NCBI GenBank assembly: GCA_019828595.1 | Contig: JAHQRK010000016.1 | Location: 1,364,001 to 1,428,000, forward strand | DNA from: Aphanomyces cochlioides | Lineage: Eukaryota; Oomycota; Saprolegniomycetes; Saprolegniales; Verrucalvaceae | Direction: 5' to 3' | Length of the DNA: 64,000 bases | Shown here: positions 44,501-54,847 of the stretch, piece by piece | How the letters are laid out: each line of letters opens with the position of its first letter | Position numbering within the stretch: the stretch's first letter is position 1 | Program-made: the position numbers and the translations under genes | Notes under the pieces: model-generated | The model's database searches: none | What the model saw: the letters and a program-made list of their open reading frames with translations, nothing else | What the model was told of the DNA's origin: nothing

Positions 44501-45702
44501 TGTGGTGGACGACCAAGCATCAACTTGGTCCGAAATCAACACGCGAGAGTCCCAAGCATACCCCACAAAATGCATCTCGATGCCACTTTTTCTCCACTTT
44601 TGGTACCCACGTGCCACATGCACATCTCGACCCCATCGAGATACCCACTCGCCACGTCTGGCATGTTTGAAAGGTGTCATGCTCGTGTGGTGGACGACCA
44701 AGCATCAACTTGGTCCGAAATCAACACGCGAGAGTCCCAAGCATACCCCACAAAATGCATCTCGATGCCACTTTTTCTCCACTTTTGGTACCCACGTGCC
44801 ACATGCACATCTCGACCCCATCGAGATACCCACTCGCCACGTCTGGCATGTTTGAAAGGTGTCATGCTCGTGTGGTGGACGACCAAGCATCAACTTGGTC
44901 CGAAATCAACACGCGAGAGTCCCAAGCATACCCCACAAAATGCATCTCGATGCCACTTTTTCTCCACTTTTGGTACCCACGTGCCACATGCACATCTCGA
45001 CCCCATCGAGATACCCACTCGCCACGTCTGGCATGTTTGAAAGTGCTCGTGTGGTGGACGACCAAGCATCAACTTGGTCCGAAATCAACACGCGAGAGTC
45101 CCAAGCATACCCCACAAAATGCATCTCGATGCCACTTTTTCTCCACTTTTGGTACCCACGTGCCACATGCATATCTCGACCCCATCGAGATACCCACTCG
45201 CCACGTCTGGCATGTTTGAAAGGTGTCATGCTCGTGTGGTGGACGACCAAGCATCAACTTGGTCCGAAATCAACACGCGAGAGTCCCAAGCATACCCCAC
45301 AAAATGCATCTCGATGCCACTTTTTCTCCACTTTTGGTACCCACGTGCCACATGCACATCTCGACCCCATCGAGATACCCACTCGCCACGTCTGGCATGT
45401 TTGAAAGGTGTCATGCTCGTGTGGTGGACGACCAAGCATCAACTTGGTCCGAAATCAACACGCGAGAGTCCCAAGCATACCCCACAAAATGCATCTCGAT
45501 GCCACTTTTTCTCCACTTTTGGTACCCACGTGCCACATGCACATCTCGACCCCATCGAGATACCCACTCGCCACGTCTGGCATGTTTGAAAGGTGTCATG
45601 CTCGTGTGGTGGACGACCAAGCATCAACTTGGTCCGAAATCAACACGCGAGAGTCCCAAGCATACCCCACAAAATGCATCTCGATGCCACTTTTTCTCCA
45701 CT
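41511..45702 (+). repeat. Satellite array continued, about 23 monomers
   Basis: A continuation of the 14526-34130 array after LINE A, beginning with the right TSD copy (41511-41524). Nearly all monomers are the 185-bp class as far as 44.3 kb; a few 179-bp ones follow. One monomer has an extra T (42190 region) and one has CAAATG in place of CACATG (43334). It ends at the LINE C insertion. Confidence 0.96.
45687..45702 (+). repeat. LINE C target-site duplication, left copy
   Basis: CCACTTTTTCTCCACT recurs exactly at 53935-53950 on the far side of LINE C plus the nested LINE B. These 16 bp are ordinary satellite sequence. Confidence 0.9.
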
Positions 45703-46107
45703 ATCGGCTAAGATCAGAGCTTCTCCAGCTGTCAGCTCGTCCATCCTTCCTACCAAGCATCTCAACCTGCCATCCAACTTTTACGAAGACCCCAAGCGCC
45801 TTACCCAACTTGCCGCCTTCCTCCAACCCGACCACATTCTCCCTCGATATGGAGAGTTCATTTTCAAGACCCTTCTCCGCGCCAACGCCATGCAATATCT
45901 GTTTCAGTACCAAGACCCCAAGCCGACGTGTGTCTTCTGTCGTGTCAATGAGACGTACGAGCATTTCCTGTTCTCTTGTGGATATGGTCAATCTGTTTGG
46001 TATTTCTTCAAGGCGATCCAGCGACTGCTCGAGTGTTCCTTTCCGTCCACGTGTCTGGAAATGTTCTACGAGACGCCCAAGCCGTCCGATGGATACTACA
46101 TCCGTGG
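45703..46107 (+). mobile_element. LINE C, 5'-truncated copy, left part
   Basis: Matches LINE A from about 40689, inside ORF2 just before the zinc knuckle region. It is a 5'-truncated insertion of about 822 bp in total, typical of incomplete target-primed reverse transcription. The remnant encodes the last part of ORF2 including the CxxC-H-C knuckle and is interrupted at 46107 by LINE B. The remainder lies at 53518-53934. Confidence 0.92.
46094..46107 (+). repeat. LINE B target-site duplication, left copy
   Basis: TACTACATCCGTGG recurs at 53504-53517. It is LINE C ORF2 sequence, showing that LINE B landed in LINE C. Read in the LINE B direction it begins CCAC. Confidence 0.92.
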
Positions 46108-46238
46108 TTTGATTAAATGAGTTGTATTAACCTTATTTTTGAGCAAAGGCCCTAATGACTTACTAATTTGCCTCGTACTGTATAAATAGAACTTGGAAAA
46201 CAGGATATGGCAAAGTGGTCATTGGACAGGAGATGAAG

Positions 46239-46261
46239 TGAGTGAGCCGTCAGCTCTCTCA
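46239..46261 (-). other. LINE B 3' stem-loop overlapping the ORF2 stop
   Basis: Same 9-base arms and TGACG loop as LINE A, with the same single mismatch. The stop codon TGA forms the outer end of the stem. Confidence 0.5.
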
Positions 46262-49200
46262 TGAAACGACGCTGTTAGGAATGATGTGTTGACGTAACCA
46301 GTGGTCCGAAGATAGATGCTTGAGCACATTGAATACCTTGGTGTATCCCTTCTTGAGAGGGAGATCAACCAGGAGGTGTTGTAGATGTAGCTTGATCAAA
46401 GAGGCAGCATGAATGGCAACTTCCATCGGACTCTTCGCTGTGAGGTCGGGTCGAAAGGTGCGATCGGCACGTTGGAGCCATATTTGATAATACACGCAGG
46501 CTCGGACAATCGGCCAGATCTTCAGATAGCCACGGATGTAGTATCCATCGGACGGCTTGGGCGTCTCGTAGAACATTTCCAGACACGTGGACGGAAAGGA
46601 ACACTCGAGCAGTCGCTGGATCGCCTTGAAGAAATACCAAACAGATTGACCATATCCACAAGAGAACAGGAAATGCTCGTACGTCTCATTGACACGACAG
46701 AAGACACACGTCGGCTTGGGGTCTTGGTACTGAAACAGATATTGCATGGCGTTGGCGCGGAGAAGGGTCTTGAAAATGAACTCTCCATATCGAGGGAGAA
46801 TGTGGTCGGGTTGGAGGAAGGCGGCAAGTTGGGTAAGGCGCTTGGGGTCTTCGTAAAAGTTGGATGGCAGGTTGAGATGCTTGGTAGGAAGGATGGACGA
46901 GCTGACAGCTGGAGAAGCTCTGATCTTAGCCGATTTCGAAGTCGCAAGCGCCAACAAGATCGGACTCGAGTCAGGGTGTATCATCCAGTGCCATTCCATC
47001 CATTCAGAGCTTGGCGTCGGCAAGTGGAACACGGGAGCATCCTCTTCAGAAACAATCTCAAACAATCGTGATAACTTGGTCACCAAGATTGAGATCCATT
47101 GTTTCGTTGGAGGGACAAAATTGGCTTGGCGGCAGGCACGGTTGATTTTGTCGAACAAGATCGAAGCTGGCCAAACTCGCTGACACGGAGTCAACAAATG
47201 CGACAACTTCGTGATGTGAAGCGAAGCCAATACATTGGCTTGGTCTTGCGTCGATGTAGAGCACTGATCGTATAGGTCTTCGAGTCCAGGCAGATACGAG
47301 TTGTGCCAAAGGGGAACATCCAAAGATGAGATGTGATTTGGACAGCCGTACGGAGTCCAGCGGGATTCAAACCAGCTACTCAATAAGGCTTTCCACATTG
47401 GAGTGATATTGGGATTCTTGTACAGTTGTCTGATGAATGCAGAAGTACCATTCGCCAAGAGGAGATCTCGGGGGGAACCCCATGGATGAAAAGCCTTCTC
47501 GAGGAGAGTATAGCCCGGCGTAATCCAGGCGGACATGGCAGACTTGCGGGGTGGGGTGGTGATGGCTTGAATGCATCTGATCATGACAGAGCGGTTGTGT
47601 TGTTGCCATAAAGCAAGTGCATGGTGCAGGCCTAAGCCACCGGCCTTCTTCGGCATGAATAGGATCTCCTTTTTGATCAAACGGAGGCCATGGACAGAGG
47701 AGGATGGGTTGATTTCTTCACCATGCATAAATTGAAGCATGGCCTTGTCGATCTTTTTGGCCAGGTCTTTGTCGGCAGGGACAAAAGCCAGTTGGTACCA
47801 TAACACAGGCAGACATATGCTGTGCAGGATAGTGACTTTTCCGGCCATGGTTCGAGCCTTGTAGAGCCACAAAGACAAGCGAGCCACAAACTTCTCAAAC
47901 ACGTAATTGAAACGTGCCAATGGAGAAAGATTGGGCGCAACCAAGATACCAAGAGCCTTCACGGGACTGTCGGAAGTAACTTGTAGTGAGGCAAGGTTCC
48001 CATTCAACTGGCTGTAGGTCAGAATTTGGGTCTTGTCTACGTTGAGTCGGAAACCAGACTTGTCGCAAAAGGTTTGAACCAATGCAAGCTGCCGGTGGAG
48101 GCACGTCTCATTTGCCGCATAGAGTTGCGAGTCGTCGGCAAAGTAACTCCCAGTGTGGTAGCGATCCCCACACTTGATGCCATAGTTGGAGTGTTGCCGT
48201 AGGAGTTGGCACATCGGTTCCAAAGCGATCACAAACAGAAGTGGCGACAGTGGATCACCTTGCAACACACCGCGTGAGATGTGAACTGGCTTGGACAAGA
48301 AGCCGTTCACCAAGATGCGAGACTTGCGGCCCGAGTACAGTACGCGAACCATGTCAACAAAGGTTTCGGGAAAGCCATAGTGACGGAGGACGCGGAGCAA
48401 GTACGCGTGGTCCACGCGATCAAAAGCTTTCTCAAAGTCAAGCAGTGCCACCATCGAGGACGGACTGTGTAGTTTGATGTGGTGCAGCATGTCATCCAGT
48501 CGTGCAATATTGGTTTGGATATTGCTTCGACGGATAAAGCCTTGCTGGTCCGGGTGGATGATGTGTCGAATGTGGCGCTGGAGTCGATAAGCCAGAATAC
48601 TCGTCAGGATTTTCACATCCGTGTTGAGTAGGCTAATGGGCCGATAGTTCTTGGCTTGTGACTTGGGGCCTTTCTTGTGCAGCAACACCAGCGTACTGAC
48701 AAGTTGCATGGGAGTCAAGCGAGGGTGAGAATGGAGCTGGTGTGTGAATAGCAGCTCCAATACCAACGACCACTTGTGAGGTGCAAGTTTGAGGACTTCG
48801 AATGGCAGAGCGTTGGGACCTGGCGCTGAGTTCGAACTGCTGTGTCGAATAGCATGATAGAACTCGTTGGCGCGCAAGGGAGCCGACAGCTCTTTCTGGG
48901 CTTGCTCTGGCAGTTGCTTGTGTCGAGTCAATGGGGTCAGAAATGACGACACTTCGTCTCCAGATCGCTGCACCTCGGGAGCTGCAAACAAGTCCTTGTA
49001 GTAGTCGACCAGGACGTCAGACATGCCTTGTTGATTGGAGACAACATTTCCATTGACATCCACCAACTCTTTGAAGACTGTCTTCTTCAAGGGGGTAGGG
49101 ACAGGAGACATGAAGTGGAACTTGGACGAGCGCTCTGCTTTGTACAAGTGAAGTTGGAACGCCTGGTCTTGACGAAACTGCTTGTCTCGATCTTGCAGCT

Positions 49201-50314
49201 CGTGAATTTGCTTTTGAAGGTCTCGCACTCGATCCACCAGCACTGCATCTTGACGCATGTTGGGGACTTGCAAAAGCGAAGCGATCTCCACAGCTAACTT
49301 CTTCAACGGCAGACGTTGTTTCTCCAATCGTTGAGAATGGAATTCTTTGAGTTGGGAGCGGATATCATTGACCAGCATGTCGTAGGCCTTGGAGATATTG
49401 TGGAATGTTGGAGACTTGTCCAAAAATCGATCCAGACATCCATGAACAATCTCGGCCGCTCGTGGTAGACGAAGTAGCCAAGTTGGAGCTTTCCATGATC
49501 CAGAGCCATGGCGCAATGTTTGACGCTTTGTGATGATACGACAAGCCACGTGGTCAGCCTGTGGAACGTGTGGCATGTGCGTCGCCTTCCAATGACGAAG
49601 ACCCGCCAAGGTGGACGAACAAAAGATGTAGTCGAGTCGGTTGGTGAGTGTGGGACTTGTGAAGGTTCTTGCCACGGGGTTTTGACGGCGAAACAGATCC
49701 ACCAGAGACAAACTGTGCATCCATTGTTCCAGTTGAAGGGTGCCGGCCATGGTGGAGGTACTGGGTCTCAACGAATCCAAATCTTTGTTGAGAGTGCAGT
49801 TGAAATCTCCTCCAACAATGTGGAGCGCATGTGGAGGAAAGTCGCGTGGCAATTCTTCGAAGTAACTTGCTCGTTCTTGGAAGGCTGCCGGCGCATAGAT
49901 ATTGTGGAGAACGACTGTCAGTGGACCCAGAGTACATCGCACTTGTAGATAACGACCACGAAGCACTGGGTTGTCATGAGGGACTTGAGTGGCGTTCTTC
50001 AAAGGAGAGTGAGGATGTATCAACGTAGCCAGACCTCCAGTGGCTGGCGACGTGGATACTTCAGGGTAAATAGGCTCTTCAAAGAACAAAGAGCCTTCGT
50101 GGTTTGTGATGCGTTGCCAATGGAACGCAACACGGTCGTGGAGACTTGGCGTGCGGAAACGGGTTTCTTGGATAAAGGAAACGTCGTGAACACTTGATAG
50201 TTTGTCGAGGATGTACCGATGACTGTTGGAGAAGCCATTGGTGTTGAGGGAGATGATTTGTGGGTCCCAGTCCACGAGTTCAGTTGGGACATCGGAGAAG
50301 TTGTTGTCACTCAT
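46259..50314 (-). CDS. LINE B ORF2: endonuclease-reverse transcriptase (1351 aa)
   Basis: Same length and architecture as LINE A ORF2: an APE endonuclease with NTNG, QET, GGDFN and ADH motifs, a reverse transcriptase with LLDFEKAFD, QGDPLSP and FADD, and a C-terminal C-x2-C-x7-H-x4-C knuckle. ATG at 50314, in a GTG-ATG context like the other copies. It differs from copy A at only a few residues (for example S for I near the start, I for M after KSR, A for S in MPKK-GG, T for S in ANG-SAF). No disruption is seen, so this copy could supply active protein. Confidence 0.94.
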   Translation of the reverse strand: MSDNNFSDVPTELVDWDPQIISLNTNGFSNSHRYILDKLSSVHDVSFIQETRFRTPSLHDRVAFHWQRITNHEGSLFFEEPIYPEVSTSPATGGLATLIHPHSPLKNATQVPHDNPVLRGRYLQVRCTLGPLTVVLHNIYAPAAFQERASYFEELPRDFPPHALHIVGGDFNCTLNKDLDSLRPSTSTMAGTLQLEQWMHSLSLVDLFRRQNPVARTFTSPTLTNRLDYIFCSSTLAGLRHWKATHMPHVPQADHVACRIITKRQTLRHGSGSWKAPTWLLRLPRAAEIVHGCLDRFLDKSPTFHNISKAYDMLVNDIRSQLKEFHSQRLEKQRLPLKKLAVEIASLLQVPNMRQDAVLVDRVRDLQKQIHELQDRDKQFRQDQAFQLHLYKAERSSKFHFMSPVPTPLKKTVFKELVDVNGNVVSNQQGMSDVLVDYYKDLFAAPEVQRSGDEVSSFLTPLTRHKQLPEQAQKELSAPLRANEFYHAIRHSSSNSAPGPNALPFEVLKLAPHKWSLVLELLFTHQLHSHPRLTPMQLVSTLVLLHKKGPKSQAKNYRPISLLNTDVKILTSILAYRLQRHIRHIIHPDQQGFIRRSNIQTNIARLDDMLHHIKLHSPSSMVALLDFEKAFDRVDHAYLLRVLRHYGFPETFVDMVRVLYSGRKSRILVNGFLSKPVHISRGVLQGDPLSPLLFVIALEPMCQLLRQHSNYGIKCGDRYHTGSYFADDSQLYAANETCLHRQLALVQTFCDKSGFRLNVDKTQILTYSQLNGNLASLQVTSDSPVKALGILVAPNLSPLARFNYVFEKFVARLSLWLYKARTMAGKVTILHSICLPVLWYQLAFVPADKDLAKKIDKAMLQFMHGEEINPSSSVHGLRLIKKEILFMPKKAGGLGLHHALALWQQHNRSVMIRCIQAITTPPRKSAMSAWITPGYTLLEKAFHPWGSPRDLLLANGTSAFIRQLYKNPNITPMWKALLSSWFESRWTPYGCPNHISSLDVPLWHNSYLPGLEDLYDQCSTSTQDQANVLASLHITKLSHLLTPCQRVWPASILFDKINRACRQANFVPPTKQWISILVTKLSRLFEIVSEEDAPVFHLPTPSSEWMEWHWMIHPDSSPILLALATSKSAKIRASPAVSSSILPTKHLNLPSNFYEDPKRLTQLAAFLQPDHILPRYGEFIFKTLLRANAMQYLFQYQDPKPTCVFCRVNETYEHFLFSCGYGQSVWYFFKAIQRLLECSFPSTCLEMFYETPKPSDGYYIRGYLKIWPIVRACVYYQIWLQRADRTFRPDLTAKSPMEVAIHAASLIKLHLQHLLVDLPLKKGYTKVFNVLKHLSSDHWLRQHIIPNSVVS

Positions 50315-50392
50315 CACGAGTACAGATGAAAATGAGTAGAATGGAGGGGTCAGAGGGGAGGTTGAAATGGATTGAAGCAGGGGATAGAAGCC

Positions 50393-53300
50393 TTAGAGTT
50401 GATCGTCCTCCAAATCGAGGGGATCAATTTCGTCGGCGTTCATGGAGTGGTGAGCTTTGCTGCAGAGCTCGTCGATGTGGTAATTGTTGGTGATGCTTTT
50501 GAGCATCGAGATGGCCGACAAGACGGGAGCCGGCAAAGTGAACTTCTCGAGATTGTCGCTGAAGTTTTCGATCAAAGCAAACAGCGACCAGTCCGTCAAG
50601 CAGTTGGTGTCAGGCAATCTTGTTGCTTCTTGGTTCAATAGAACAGTCAGTGCCTCCGAGTTTGTGTAGAGGTCTGGGGCCCGATTTGAGAGGAATAAGT
50701 CAATCGTAGCAAGTGCAAAGAGGATGCGCTTGATCTCTGGTATGTCCGTGGTCAATTCTTCCAAGATTTCTGACGGGTGAATCTTGTATTGAGCCATGAA
50801 GTTGACGTGATGTTTGTAGTTGTGAGGCTTGCCTTGAGCTTTTAACAAAGCCATCTTGCGCTCAATAGTCTTGGTTGCAACAAGTGACTGAAACAAACTG
50901 AGGTCTTCATCTTGTGCGTACATAGCATGTGCAACGAGCTGAGGATCATCTCGCAAAATGCGTTGACATTCGGTGATACTGCCTTCGACTTTCTTGTCTC
51001 GAATGATCTTCTTCGCCAATTCGAGGTGGGCTGCAGCAGACTTGTTAAGTCGTTGTTTCTTCGCTTTGCCTTTGGTCTTTTTCGGGCGTGGCGCACTTGA
51101 ATCTTCCAATACAATTCGAGGCACTGCAAAGTCTTCAAACGAGAGTTCCACGTCGTCTTCTTCGAGGATATGAAAACGGTTGGATGTCGGCAGGGGATCC
51201 AAACGTGGGGACGAAGGCAAAGTACGTTTTGGAGCTGGTCCAGACCGGTAGCCCGTTACCAATTGAAGGTCCAGCGAGTTCTTGGGCTGCTCACTTGGTG
51301 GAGCAAGAGCGGGCGATTCGTTGGTAGACATTTCCACATCTTCTTGTTGTTTGTCTTGTCCATTGTTGTTAGGGGGATCGCTGTCACCAGACATATCGAC
51401 ATCAGAGCCATGAGAAGGAGCTGTTGGCTGTGGTTGTTCATCTTGACGATCTCCAGATGCCTCAGTTGAGTCGGCCTCGCCTTCCGCATTTGTTCCAAGG
51501 TCTTGATCATGATCGTCTCCATCATGTTCAGGTTCTTTTTCTCCTGACGGAGGAGATTTTGCCGCTGCCTTGGCCGCTTTTGCCTTCGCTTTTTCAGCCT
51601 TGGCCTCTGCACGTCGTGAAACAATCGACGGAGGCAATGTCTTGTTCAGAGCAGCGATCTTGTGCTGAAACACGACGACAAAAGGCTGACCCGACGGATC
51701 CGTAATGGCGATTTCGCGTAGTGCGTCGCCGGATTTTGGCACCAACACTGCTGGAGGCGCAGGCGACTTGAAAATGACTCTCAAATGCGGCGACTTGATG
51801 TTCTGACCAGCAGTAGGGTTGAATGCTGCTATCACTGACTTGGTCAATGCAGCCATTTTCTTGACAATTGCCTTGGCCATCGAAGGGTGACTGACCTTGT
51901 TGAACGTAACATAGTAGTTGTTGCCATAACGCGAGTACTTGGGAACCAGGAAATCTTTGCCACCAAGTCGAAACGTTGTGCCTCCCATTTCCACGCACGT
52001 AGACAAGTTGTAACTTGAGATCACAATGGTCTGTGGGTTCTTCTTGTGGATCAAAATGTTCGGAAATTTGGAGCCCCATAACGAACCAGGATTTTCCTTG
52101 ACAAATTGATCGCAGATGACTTTTTCGGACCAGTCCTTGTAGCCTTCGCCCAACTTGACTGTGAGCTCGTACACTTGGGACTGGGGGGTGAGCAAAATGT
52201 TTTCAATGAAGGCGTCCATGTCACCAGAGTCTTTGTAGAATGCGTCCGCCATGGCCTCGCATCGCGCAATATCGTCATCGGCAATAGCATGAGCACCAGT
52301 GTTGCGATGTTTCGCGCCTTTGGGGGCATTGCCTTGCTTGGAATCTTTCTTGGACGAAGCTGAATCCTTGCCGGGAGTCTTTTGCGTCCATGGATTGGCC
52401 TTTTCAGCGTTTTGTTGCTCTTGATCGCCTTGTATTTTGTCTGCCGCGGTAGGAGGATCAACAGCGCCATTTCCTTGAGCAACGGATTTGTCGACAATGT
52501 CTTGATTTGACTGTTCATTGTCATTGTTTGTCGATTGTTCCTCTTGAATAACTTCTCCAGGAGTATCACACGACTTCGCTTGGCCGTTAATGTCGCCTGA
52601 CCCATCAACCTCAGAGTGAATTTGAGTATTTCCCTCGTCGGTTAAGGCCTCGGATTCAGTAGAATCCTTCCCCTCGGCGTCTCCAGAGACCATATCCACG
52701 TCCTCTTGAGATTTTTCTTCTTCCTCTCCCGTTCTAGGAGGCTCAGCACAGGGGGCGACGCGGTTGGTGGCTGCTGGCTCAGTCCCATTGGTCACGCGAA
52801 AGGCCGGGGCCAGACCCCCAGTGACAGGGGTAGAAGGGGAATCCATGCCATCCCCGCAGCACGGTGACTGGGGTACACCATTGCTCCGGCGAGAACCCAA
52901 ATCGGGATACCGCCCCCGCCCCTCCGAAGAGGCCCCTGGGGGGAAGTAGACAGAACCGCAGGGTGTGCCCATAGGGGGGGCCCTCGTAGCCTCTAGGGCT
53001 GGCATGGACCCCGTTTTCTCGCCGCCTTCACTGGGGATCGACTCCAATTGGAGTCCAATTGGAGTCCAGGGAAGCAGCCACCACAGGCACAAGGCCCCAG
53101 TGGTTCGCCCTCCTGAGTGAGGGCTTCGCTAGACAAGTTAACGACAGTGGTCTGGGGGTCAACCACTGACCCACTGAGGTTGACCCCCCCTGGAACTCCG
53201 GCGAGTGGAGCACCAGGTGAAGCGCTGGGGGAGCGAGACGCAGATTGGTCTCCAGAGACGCTGTTGGGGTCGAACTCGACCTCCACTTCGGCCCTAGGGT

Positions 53301-53442
53301 TAGGTGTAGAGACATTACTCACACCACTTCCGCCATCCTGATTGGACGACGAAAGTGGGTGAGGTGATACAAAACCTGGAATGATGGTGACTCCGTGAGT
53401 GTTGGTCTCACGGAGCTCGGAACATCTGTTGGCGTTGGACAT
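50393..53442 (-). pseudogene. LINE B ORF1, frameshifted by an 11-bp duplication
   Basis: Homologous to the 1012-aa ORF1 of LINE A, reading from ATG 53442 to TAA 50393. Near 53040-53061 an 11-bp unit (GAGTCCAATTG on the + strand) is doubled, which shifts the frame after about 130 codons. The downstream 880-odd codons remain open. The duplication lies at a perfect inverted repeat (ACTCCAATTGGAGT), a likely slippage site. ORF1 from this copy would be truncated unless translation restarts. Confidence 0.88.
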
Positions 53443-53503
53443 TTTGAGCGCGGCGGCACTTGATAACTTCTTGACTTGAGGGGTACGAGGCAAATTCGGA
53501 AGT

Positions 53504-53517
53504 TACTACATCCGTGG
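53504..53517 (+). repeat. LINE B target-site duplication, right copy
   Basis: Exact repeat of 46094-46107. Confidence 0.92.
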
Positions 53518-53934
53518 CTATCTGAAGATCTGGCCGATTGTCCGAGCCTGCGTGTATTATCAAATATGGCTCCAACGTGCCGATCGCACCTTTCGACCCG
53601 ACCTCACAGCGAAGAGTCCGATGGAAGTTGCCATTCATGCTGCCTCTTTGATCAAGCTACATCTACAACAGCTCCTGGTTGATCTCCCTCTCAAGAAGGG
53701 ATACACCAAGGTATTCAATGTGCTCAAGCATCTATCTTCGGACCCCTGGTTACGTCAACACGCCATTCCTGACAGCGTCGTTTCATGAGTGAGCTAACGG
53801 CTCACTCACTTCATCTCCTGTTCAATGACCACTTTGCCATATTCTGTTTTCCAAGTTCTATTTATACAGTACGAGGCAAATTAGTAAGTCATTAGGGCCT
53901 TTGCTCAAAAATAAGGTTAATACAACTCATTTAA
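53518..53934 (+). mobile_element. LINE C, right part with ORF2 C-terminus and 3' UTR
   Basis: Continues LINE C after the nested LINE B. It encodes the last ORF2 residues (ending IPDSVVS, stop TGA 53786-53788) and a full 3' UTR ending CATTTAA. Sequence markers (LQQLL, PWLRQHAIPD) match LINE E rather than A and B. The stop-overlapping stem-loop at 53786-53808 is perfectly paired over 9 bp. Confidence 0.92.
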
Positions 53935-54847
53935 CCACTTTTTCTCCACTTTTGGTACCCACGTGCCACATGCACATCTCGACCCCATCGAGATACCCAC
54001 TCGCCACGTCTGGCATGTTTGAAAGGTGTCATGCTCGTGTGGTGGACGACCAAGCATCAACTTGGTCCGAAATCAACACGCGATAGTCCCAAGCATACCC
54101 CACAAAATGCATCTCGATGCCACTTTTTCTCCACTTTTGGTACCCACGTGCCACATGCATATCTCGACCCCATCGAGACACCCACTCGCCACGTCTGGCA
54201 TGTTTGAAAGTGCTCGTGTGGTGGACGACCAAGCATCAACTTGGTCCGAAATCAACACGCGATAGTCCCAAGCATACCCCACAAAATGCATCTCGATGCC
54301 ACTTTTTCTCCACTTTTGGTACCCACGTGCCACATGCACATCTCGACCCCATCGAGATACCCACTCGCCACGTCTGGCATGTTTGAAAGGTGTCATGCTC
54401 GTGTGGTGGACGACCAAGCATCAACTTGGTCCGAAATCAACACGCGAGAGTCCCAATCATACCCCACAAAATGCATCTCGATGCCACTTTTTCTCCACTT
54501 TTGGTACCCACGTGCCACATGCACATCTCGACCCCATCGAGATACCCACTCGCCACGTCTGGCATGTTTGAAAGGTGTCATGCTCGTGTGGTGGACGACC
54601 AAGCATCAACTTGGTCCGAAATCAACACGCGAGAGTCCCAAGCATACCCCACAAAATGCATCTCGATGCCACTTTTTCTCCACTTTTGGTACCCACGTGC
54701 CACATGCATATCTCGACCCCATCGAGATACCCACTCGCCACGTCTGGCATGTTTGAAAGGTGTCATGCTCGTGTGGTGGACGACCAAGCATCAACTTGGT
54801 CCGAAATCAACACGCGAGAGTCCCAAGCATACCCCACAAAATGCATC
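53935..54847 (+). repeat. Satellite array continued, about 5 monomers
   Basis: Begins with the right TSD copy of LINE C (53935-53950) and carries on in phase with the monomer cut at 45702. Both 179- and 185-bp monomers are present. It ends inside a monomer at the LINE D 5' end. Confidence 0.95.

Larger units (their letters stand above)
46108..53503 (-). mobile_element. LINE B, full-length non-LTR retrotransposon, minus strand
   Basis: A full-length copy of the same family as LINE A, in the opposite direction, nested in LINE C with a perfect 14-bp TSD. Five extra bases (46108-46112) lie between the usual 3' end and the target. ORF2 is intact. ORF1 is broken by an 11-bp tandem duplication. Amino-acid markers place it in the same subfamily as LINE A. 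Confidence 0.93.
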
